Part shown: positions 57,646 through 64,000 of the stretch, piece after piece
How positions within the stretch are numbered: position 1 is the first letter of the stretch
Layout: each line of letters begins with the position of its first letter
Assembly (NCBI GenBank): GCA_905147135.1
Contig: LR990064.1
Coordinates: forward strand, 11,488,001-11,552,000
Source: Blastobasis lacticolella
Taxonomy: Eukaryota > Arthropoda > Insecta > Lepidoptera > Blastobasidae
Length of the DNA: 64,000 nucleotides
Reading direction: 5' to 3'
Made by a program: the position numbers and the translations under genes
The notes under the pieces: model-generated
Told to the model about the DNA's origin: nothing
Seen by the model: the letters and a program-made list of their open reading frames with translations, nothing else
Database searches by the model: none

Positions 57646-58764
57646 TGTCTTATCACAGCCGATTATAATTATGATGCTAGTTTTTTTTTTCGTTTCTTTG
57701 ACGTTCATTGATTACCTTCATTATGTACGAAGCATGATTTGACTATGTGTTGACAGATGTATTATTGACAGTAATTTAAGTACAGAAAGAAAGATACCGC
57801 ATCACAGATATCTGTCAATTAAGATAACCTTTCAGCATGTGGTGAAACAGACCCTAAATTAACAGTTTACCAACCGACCAACACACTGGCAGGTTGGCGC
57901 GGACAAATTTGGAATAATGAGATATTTAAAAAAAGAACAGCCGCCCGCGACCACTAAACGTGGTTCGCAACGTGAGACCCACTTTCACCAAGAACTGTAA
58001 CCGAAAACCAACCGGAACACGTTCCGAATGAGGATTTTGCAAGGTAGCAAATTGATTTGTGGCGGGGCACTGACCTGCCCCAATGATGTCGACGAGGTCT
58101 TGGATTGAACAGCAATTGATTGAGGAGAGAACATTAACCAAAAGAAATGAATTTTTATAAGGAATTATGCATGAAAATTCGTATTATTGAGAGCTTGTTA
58201 GGTTTTATGGTATGGATTATGGTTGAGTGTAGGCATTTGGTTCTATACGTGAAACTTTGTATATTGGTTTGTTTCGATATCAATCCATGTCGGCTAGTCC
58301 AGCCACCAAGGTCAGCGCAAAATACCACATATTCAAACATAAAGTATAAAACTCACAACCTTCTACCAATTTACGTTGAATTCGAGCCTTACAGTTTCAC
58401 GTTCACCCATTCATGCACAATACCGTGGGACACCCGGTATCACCACTATCGACGCCGGCGCATTTCTCACGCCTCACTCTCCGTCCCGCTCGGACACGAG
58501 TGCGGCCGAACGCCGCCGAGTCCGCCCGAAGTGCGCCGATGCACTAAACCTTGCAGTTTAATCTTCAATAGTGTACGTGCGTTGATGATAGGGCGATAGC
58601 AAACGGCTACTTGGTATATTGATTGTGCAGCGGTACTTTGCACTTCCTTGTTTCTTTTAACAGTAAAAACAATTTTTCAATAACTTTAACGGATGTTGAG
58701 AGCCTCATTTTAGTGTTCGGTAACATTTAAAGAGCTATTCTTCTATCATCATCATCATCATATC

Positions 58765-58865
58765 AATCTAAAGACGCCCACTGCTGGACATAGGCCACCG
58801 CCAGAGACCTCCACAAAAGTCGGTCCTGTGCCATCCGCATCCAGCGATCTTTACCAGGACTTCGG
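58765..58865. repeat. Dispersed repeat fragment with GCTGGACATAGGCC motif
   Basis: GACGCCCACTGCTGGACATA and GGTCCTGTGCCATCCGCATC match the fragment at 16085-16215. The motif is common at 3' ends of lepidopteran LINEs. Confidence 0.6.
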
Positions 58866-59216
58866 TCCACCTTATGGAAGGCCACACTATTCTTCTATAC
58901 TAATATTACAAAAACAAAAGATTAGATTTTCTGTTTGTTTGTAATTGATTTACTCAAAAACTAAGTAACCGATTTAAAAAATTCTTTCACCTACAGAAAG
59001 TTACATTATCGGGGGTAACATAGGCTACAGTTGTTCCCGCAATTCAATGTGGTTTCCAGGGGAACGGGCCCGGAACGTAGTAACCAATTCTTACACGGCC
59101 GAAGTCGCTGGCAAAAATACTAGTTACACATAAATAGGAGTACATGAATGTTTTGTAGCTTCAGGAATTGTCGTAGATTGGACGTAAGGGCCGCAATCAA
59201 AATGTCCCCCTGATGT

Positions 59217-59429
59217 CCAAAGGAACTTTCTCCCTCGCACACTAAGGTTGTGAAATGAACTACCTGGAGAGTACAACATGGAGTTCTTCAAGAAAGGGGT
59301 TAAAAGGTTTTACCGGGTCGGCAACGCGTGGGTGATGCCCCTGGTATTGCAAACGTCCATAGGCTGCGGTGACTGCTTACCATCAGGCAGGCCGCAAGCT
59401 TGTTTGCCACCTTAGTGGTATAAAAAAAA
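59217..59429 (+). mobile_element. LINE B 3' end
   Basis: CCAAAGGAACTTTCTCCCTC, TACAACATGGAGTTCTTCAA, GGGTCGGCAACGCGTGGGTG, CCATCAGGCAGGCCGCAAGC and GCCACCTTAGTGGTATAAAA. The layout parallels LINE A (GGGCAACGC..., CATAGG..., CCATCAGG...), so this is a related but separate family. The coding part is missing. Confidence 0.75.
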
Positions 59430-59924
59430 TGTTACGTACTTGTCGTAACCTATGGAGTTAGGTAACAGCATAGGACTATATACCTACATTCACACAAAAT
59501 AGGAGTACATGTATGAATTTCCCAATTTTACCTAATAATGAAACTAAAACTCCGGCGCAAACGCCTGATGATAACTCGTGCAACGAGGTCATACTCAGCA
59601 TAAGCCATGGCTGCCGCCATAGCGCTGGTTTTCAATGTACCCCTTAACTAACAATCCTTTGATTCGAACCCCAAATCGAGACCAGTCCCCAGTGTTCATA
59701 TGAATCGGACAACACAACCGAATCATACATAGGTCTCTACATACTATTATACTATATATTTGAGTCCGAGCAATCGCGGCCGGCCAATTAACGTTGCAGC
59801 CCGCTTCCGCGGCCTCGCCCCGGCGGCGTCCTTGCGCCGACGTGATTGCTTATTTATACCGGAGTGCTCCCGTACCGAGATACACCTTGGAAGAAGTGAA
59901 ACAGGAGAACGTAATAGAAACGCC

Positions 59925-60038
59925 TAAAGGCTGCGGTAACTGCTACCATCGCTGGCTTTTGCCATAGGCTACGGTAACTGCTTGCCGTCGAGCAGGCCGT
60001 ACGCTGGTTTTTGTTTGCCACCTTCGAGGTGTGAAAGA
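59925..60038 (+). mobile_element. LINE B-type tail, degenerate, partly duplicated
   Basis: GGCTGCGGTAACTGCTACCA and then CATAGGCTACGGTAACTGCT, TTTGCCACCTTCGAGGTGTG. It resembles the LINE B tail with an internal repeat of the AACTGCT block. Confidence 0.5.
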
Positions 60039-60271
60039 ATGCGACTGCGTGTGTCTCTACAGTGTATCGTAGAGTCAAATGTTATTTATTATTTACCCGC
60101 CCGAACCCGAACCCGACTTCGTTTGCGGGTTGTCCTACACTCCTACTTCTTCCATACCCTAGCCCTATTCATACTTTACCCTTATTTACCCTCATTTTTC
60201 CTTGCGTACAAACCATACCTGTATTATATTACTTAACCAACAGAACAAACAAAAAAAGATTTTTATATTTT

Positions 60272-60350
60272 GGATCATGGTTACACATTCAGTCGCCTAA
60301 ATGTGTGCAGGTTTCATCATAATATTTTCCCTCACCATGCGAGCAATAGG
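60272..60350 (-). mobile_element. SINE family 2 body fragment just before an exon
   Basis: GGATCATGGTTACACATTCA, GTCGCCTAAATGTGTGCAGG and TTTTCCCTCACCATGCGAGC match the minus-strand body. It ends about 40 bp before the exon at 60389, so the acceptor region lies between two SINE 2 fragments. Confidence 0.8.
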
Positions 60351-60388
60351 AACTATCCAATAACCCAACCCATTATCTTCCCCCACAG

Positions 60389-60561
60389 GCCGTAGACTGG
60401 TGGTCCGTCGGCGTGCTCACCTACGAGCTGCTCACGGGGGCCTCCCCGTTCACGGTGGAGGGCGAGATGAACACCCAGCAGGAGATCACGAAGCGGATCG
60501 TGCGGTGCAGCTACCCGGTGCCCAGCGACGTGTCGCCGGAGGTGCAGGACTTTATCAAGAG
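60389..60561 (+). CDS. JIL-1: JIL-1/MSK-like kinase, exon e (helices F-H)
   Basis: This 173-nt exon encodes AVDWWSVGVLTYELLTGASP followed by FTVEGEMNTQQEITKRI and ends VQDFIKR. It covers helix F (DxW motif) through helix H of the N-terminal kinase domain. AVDWWSxGVLxYELLTGASPF is close to MSK/JIL-1 proteins. The acceptor is CACAG ending at 60388; the donor is GTGAGA with the GT at 60562. It joins exon d in phase 0 across the 43.5 kb intron and leaves two bases of an Arg codon for the next exon. A minus-strand open frame covers the same region but is a shadow. Confidence 0.95.
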
Positions 60562-60596
60562 GTGAGATTTGTAAAGGTCTAGGGGTCTTATAATAA

Positions 60597-60795
60597 TCAA
60601 CTTGGCGTTCATGTTCCGGTTGTGCTCTCGCGCACGAGAGCCTGGGTCCACCTTGACCATGATCCAGGATTTGGCAGATCAGGTAATTACAGTAGAGCGA
60701 CTGCCATCTGACCTCCGTGATCCTGCTACCAGGGGAACCTGACCACATTGGATCATGGTTACACAATCAGTCAGCTGAATGTGCAGGTTTCCTCC
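60597..60795 (-). mobile_element. SINE family 2 body fragment just after an exon
   Basis: CATGATCCAGGATTTGGCAG, ATCAGGTAATTACAGTAGAG and CCACATTGGATCATGGTTAC match the body of the copy at 13615-13912. It begins about 35 bp after the donor of exon e. It overlaps in content with the fragment at 60272-60350, so the two are separate insertions. Confidence 0.85.
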
Positions 60796-61249
60796 TTTTG
60801 ACGTGTCAGGTAAAAACACAACTCGTTTTGTGGTATTAACTGAACAGTAAGACTGTCTGAAGACACAAGGGATGTCAGTTTTACCTCAACAGTTCGACTG
60901 TTCAGTTAAAACTGAAGGTCTCTAGCCCGCTTTAAGCCCGATTCACTTTGGTCAAGGACATTGGTGTGCAGCGAGCGTCCAGACAGTGACTGTTTACACT
61001 ACAGTGAGTCATATGGATGAGCAACAACCTCTAAAATATACAAATTTGCACCAAATTCTTTGCATACAGGTAGGTCACTATACACTGTACTAAATTTGAC
61101 TGTTTATGCTACGCCAGTGGCGAATCAACGGGCGCTCGAGTGCACTTGCCCCTTGTAAGGCAGCTTGCAAGGCAAGGCGACTTGCTACTGCCCGATCGGT
61201 AGTATTGGCAACAGTATTTTACACTTTAAATAAATAATATAAATAAATT

Positions 61250-61467
61250 TGCCATCTAGCCCCAAACTATGCAAAGCTTGTGCTATGGGTGCTAGATAAC
61301 TGATATACTACTTAAATACTTTTAAATACATACTTATTATACATAGAACACCCAGACCCGTAACAGAAATAAAAATTCATCATTTCAATTTCTACCCGGC
61401 CGGGAATCGAACCCGGGACCTCTTGCGTGGCAGACCGGCATGTTGACCACTGAACCACTCAGGTCGT
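61250..61467 (-). mobile_element. tRNA-derived SINE family 1, copy
   Basis: It runs from GCCATCTAGCCCCAAACTAT through GGAATCGAACCCGGGACCTC to CACTGAACCACTCAGGTCGT. The head is complete; the tail is AT-rich. Confidence 0.88.
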
Positions 61468-61796
61468 CAATACAGGTCATTTCTTTAGTAGTATAGTACA
61501 CTATAGAAGAGTCACACACTTGTCAACTTCGCCAAATACATGACCAATGTAAATGAGGCATTGGAGTAGGTTTCGGCGATGGAGAAGCGTCTCTGTAGGA
61601 GCAAATGGAACAATATGGTATCAGCCTCCGAGAAAAGGCTCCACATAGATACTGCTTTCTCTTTCATCTTAGTATTGAGAGAAGGTAACAAACGCTCTCC
61701 CGCGGCGCGAGCTGGCTCGCTCTAAATGTGTACATTTCTATACATCTAACGATCTCATTTTTATTTATTTTTGAGAATCGTGTCGCACCAACGCCA

Positions 61797-62050
61797 TATT
61801 TATTTATTTATTCATTTATTTCACAGTTTTACACCATATGCATTATTTTTAAAAATGATACATTATTAAGTTAAAATGCCAATTACAAAACTGCAATTTA
61901 TAATTTTGGTAATTAATATAGCCACAACGCCATATAAAATCCAAAACGACAAAAAAAAATCATAATAATAAAAAACAAACTTCTCTGTTTAAAATAAAAA
62001 TATAAGATAAGAGAAAGATCTCTGCGTGTGTGTAGGTGGGTGTATGTGTG
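61797..62050 (+). repeat. Long dispersed repeat P, copy 2
   Basis: It matches 22806-23062 over ~250 bp in the same orientation, including GGTAATTAATATAGCCACAA and GATAAGAGAAAGAT. Confidence 0.75.
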
Positions 62051-62084
62051 GTGTGTCTGTGTGGTGTGTCTGTGTGGTGTGTAT
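62043..62084. repeat. Short GT-rich minisatellite
   Basis: GTGTGGTGTGTCTGTGTGGT repeated about three times with a 13-bp period. Confidence 0.85.
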
Positions 62085-62215
62085 GATTGTGTTATCCTTC
62101 ACGCGATTGGAGGTACTGGATAACCTTACAATATTTTTTTCTTTTTAATCGGCTCTCTCGGAAGATCTCCCATTCTCCGGTTCATGTATTAATCAATTAT
62201 GTGTTCTATCTCCAG

Positions 62216-62297
62216 ACTGTTGGTGAAGGACCCTCGCAAGCGGCTCGGTGGCGGCGAGGGCGACGCCGACGAGCTCAAGAGGCACTCCTTCTTCCAG
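62216..62297 (+). CDS. JIL-1: JIL-1/MSK-like kinase, exon f (end of kinase lobe)
   Basis: This 82-nt exon encodes LLVKDPRKRLGGG followed by ADELKRHSFFQ, the final helix of the N-terminal kinase domain. The KDPxKRLG...DELKxHxFF pattern is the standard AGC kinase ending. The first base completes the Arg codon begun by exon e. The acceptor is TCTCCAG ending at 62215; the donor is GTATGA with the GT at 62298, a weaker donor than the others. MITE M copy 3 starts 48 bp downstream. Confidence 0.93.
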
Positions 62298-62344
62298 GTA
62301 TGAACGATGAAAGGCTTGGTTGGCTTGTTACTGCCACAATGGTA

Positions 62345-62595
62345 GAGCTCGTCTAGTCTAAAATGACGCGCCCCACTACTTAGTTAGTTGATTTCGATGT
62401 GTGAGTGCAAATATTGATAACGACACTTCATCTGTGTGGGAGCCAATTAACGACGCGTGCTCCTACGTTTGAATTTCACCGGCAACTGAATGACCAATTA
62501 CAACGGCATTTGTATATGTATTGCGTCCATATTTTAAACTTGCTTGTGTGCGTTAATGCGATAGTGGGGCGCGTCATTTTAGATTAGACGAGCTC
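62345..62595. mobile_element. MITE M, copy 3 (251 bp, TA duplication)
   Basis: The same ends and interior as copies 1 and 2, flanked by TA at 62343-62344 and 62596-62597. It has very few differences from copy 2. Confidence 0.92.
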
Positions 62596-62769
62596 TACAG
62601 CATATCGACATGCTTAAAACCAGAATAAGATGACCAGTATAGAGTCGCTAGGACTCTATAGACGCGTATAGCAAAGTTATCTCCCTTAAAGGATGACGTC
62701 ATCACTCCCCCCTCCTAAGGGAAATATTTTTAAAGACTGCGGGTCAAAATTATTGTTTGGACATCACAC

Positions 62770-63170
62770 GACAAGACACGTGTGCCAAATGGCTAGCTTT
62801 TACTTGAATGGCAAACACATTCAATATTTCAGCACTTCCCTATCAGTTGTTAGCCTGTGGCTCATCAGATTTCGCTGAAAAACAAAAATGGTGCGCTTAC
62901 GATGAACCACAGGCCAATAACTGATAGGGAAGCGCTGAATAATTGATCACGTGTGTCAAATGGCTACCTTGTACATACACTTGCAGTTTTTTTGTGCGTA
63001 GTATTGACACTAATGGAAAACAGGAGTAATGGCAAACACAATCAATATTTCATCCATATCCATCCGTTACTAGCCTGTGGTTCATCGTGAGCGCACCACT
63101 TTAATTTTTCACCGAAATCGAATAAACCACAGGCTAACAATTGATAGTGAAGTACTGAAATATTAATCGT
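62770..63170. repeat. Double foldback repeat with two CACGTG sites
   Basis: Four arms are seen. The first (62822-62865) reads CACTTCCCTATCAGTTGTTA...GCCTGTGGCTCATC. The second (62901-62944) is its inverse. A third (about 63042-63098) and fourth (63122-63168) repeat the pattern with more changes. TGGTGCGCTTACGATGAACC at 62889 is almost exactly complementary to 63073-63098. Direct repeats CACGTGTG...CAAATGGCTA start at 62777 and 62948. The ends of the whole unit were not resolved. Confidence 0.75.
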
Positions 63171-63260
63171 ATTGGGCCTTCGTTCTGTTTGCCATAAGGC
63201 ATATTAACCCTACACCTAGACCTAATACAAAAGTCTATATCTATCCAATCCCACCCCCAG

Positions 63261-63423
63261 ACCCTAGACTGGAAGGCGGTGTCCCGCCGTTCGGTGACCG
63301 CACCGTTTGTGCCCCGGCTATCCCACGAGGCGGACACCTGCAACTTCGCGGACGAGTTCACGCGGATGCCGCCCACCGACTCGCCGGCACAGGCGCCCAG
63401 ACATAGCGACAAGCTCTTCCTGG
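63261..63423 (+). CDS. JIL-1: JIL-1/MSK-like kinase, exon g (AGC C-terminal extension)
   Basis: This 163-nt exon encodes LDWKAVSRRSVTAPFVPRLS, NFADEFTRMPP and SDKLFLG, the AGC C-terminal extension that wraps the kinase lobe (APFxPxL, NFAxEFT). The hydrophobic motif that would follow (a GYSFVAPS-like stretch in MSK proteins) belongs to the next exon, outside the window. The acceptor is CCCCCAG ending at 63260; the donor is GTATGT at 63424. It ends in phase 1, in a Gly codon. The linker and second kinase domain are not in this window. Confidence 0.93.
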
Positions 63424-63520
63424 GTATGTAGACATATAGACATAGACACAGATACTTACTGTTCCGACAGGAAGTTCATCCTCACACCTTGGGAGCCAAA
63501 TTGGTCGTGAACTGTGCGGT

Positions 63521-63619
63521 TCCAAAGGAACTTTCTCCCACGCACACTAGGTTGTTGGATAGATTACCTGGAGACGTTTGCCCTGGAGAGTACAACATGG
63601 AGTTCTTCAAGAAAGGGGT
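63521..63619 (+). mobile_element. LINE B fragment
   Basis: TCCAAAGGAACTTTCTCCCA, TACAACATGGAGTTCTTCAA and GAAAGGGGT match 59217-59320. It stops where repeat H begins, so one interrupts or abuts the other. Confidence 0.75.
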
Positions 63620-64000
63620 AAAATAGTAGTTTATGCAACTGTCATATAAAAGGGGGTATTAAAACATGAGTGTCTGTTTATCATACGAGGCGTAGCCGAG
63701 TATGATAATACATCGAGTTACAATGAATGTATGATTTCCATTCATTGACAACTCAAATCCTATATCATCTACCATAGTTTGACACGTGTGTTTTAATACC
63801 TAATTATATGCAGTTGCATACACTACTTTATCTACACTCATATTCTTATGTTAAAATATCGTACCTATAATTTTCTCAACTTTGCTGGTAGTAAGCTGCG
63901 AGTCAGTTTTGTTGTATCTACGCGTCGAGGATATCAAGCGGCGGGAAATTAACTTCATTACTTTTACATTTATCTATTTATTTGCTTCAAACAAGAAAAA
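63620..64000 (+). repeat. Dispersed repeat H, copy 2 (lacks the foldback)
   Basis: It is colinear with 39885-40565 but has no foldback element between AATTATATGCAGTTG and ACACTACTTTATCTAC. It has an extra ~90 bp (about 63678-63768) containing CATACGAGGCG...GAGTATGATA, absent from copy 1. It continues past the window end. Confidence 0.85.

Larger units (their letters stand above)
60562..62215 (+). other. JIL-1: Intron of JIL-1/MSK-like gene (1,654 bp, phase 2)
   Basis: It contains a SINE 2 fragment (60597-60795), a SINE 1 copy (61250-61467), repeat P (61797-62050) and a GTGTGGTGTGTCT minisatellite (62043-62084). A CAG/GTAGGT junction near 61070 resembles a splice-site pair but has a weak upstream tract. 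The interval 60800-61240 shows only unremarkable AT-rich sequence. Confidence 0.9.
62298..63260 (+). other. JIL-1: Intron of JIL-1/MSK-like gene (963 bp, phase 0)
   Basis: It holds MITE M copy 3 (62345-62595) and a double foldback repeat (about 62770-63170), so little of it is unique. The acceptor tract CCAATCCCACCCCCAG ends at 63260. Confidence 0.9.
63424..64000 (+). other. JIL-1: Start of the next intron
   Basis: GTATGT donor, then a short unique stretch, a LINE B fragment (63521-63619) and repeat H copy 2 (63620 to the window end). No further exon is visible. Confidence 0.85.

Noticed and set aside
60353..60766. 137-codon minus-strand open frame over exon e
   Set aside because: It is the antisense shadow of a GC-rich kinase exon, extended into SINE sequence on both sides.
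61060..61080. CAG/GTAGGT junction as a second recursive splice site
   Set aside because: The host intron is only 1.65 kb and the upstream pyrimidine tract is weak. There is no need for stepwise splicing there.

Overview
The window looks like eukaryotic, insect and most probably lepidopteran (moth or butterfly) genomic DNA. It is AT-rich, has no dense coding, and is packed with dispersed SINE, LINE-tail and MITE copies of kinds I associate with Lepidoptera. The only convincing host gene runs along the + strand for the whole window. It is the N-terminal (AGC-type) kinase domain of an MSK / JIL-1 family tandem kinase (vertebrate RPS6KA5/RPS6KA4, Drosophila JIL-1). Seven internal exons can be placed by reading-frame continuity and splice signals: 1955-2088, 2687-2771, 15935-16050, 16656-16844, 60389-60561, 62216-62297 and 63261-63423. 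Together they are 942 nt, about 313 full codons. They run from the second half of the glycine-rich loop to the AGC C-terminal extension. The 5' end of the gene and the whole C-terminal (CaMK-type) kinase lie outside the window.

Layout: 1-1954 is the end of an upstream intron. 2089-2686 is a short intron, 2772-15934 a 13.2 kb intron, and 16051-16655 a short intron holding a foldback MITE. 16845-60388 is a very long 43.5 kb intron. 60562-62215 and 62298-63260 are two short introns, and 63424-64000 starts the next intron. I see no convincing second protein-coding host gene. The longer open frames in the introns are either repeat sequence or have no recognisable content.

The introns are a layered transposon landscape. 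They hold two tRNA-derived SINE families and several LINE 3' tails. One LINE tail (32.5-33.2 kb) still reads open through the last ~220 residues of a Jockey/CR1-group reverse transcriptase ORF. There is also a SINE-like family carrying a LINE-type tail, three copies of a ~251-bp MITE with a TA duplication, a 1.2 kb non-autonomous hAT-like element with an 8-bp duplication, a 390-bp foldback element and several unclassified dispersed families. For several of these the window itself contains the pre-insertion (empty) sequence, so element ends and target duplications can be read directly.

The most interesting non-transposon signal is a near-ideal recursive-splicing (ratchet) site at 44421-44455 in the 43.5 kb intron. 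It has a branchpoint-like motif, a T-rich tract, and a 3' splice site fused directly to a consensus 5' splice site. No previously undescribed multi-gene system was found.
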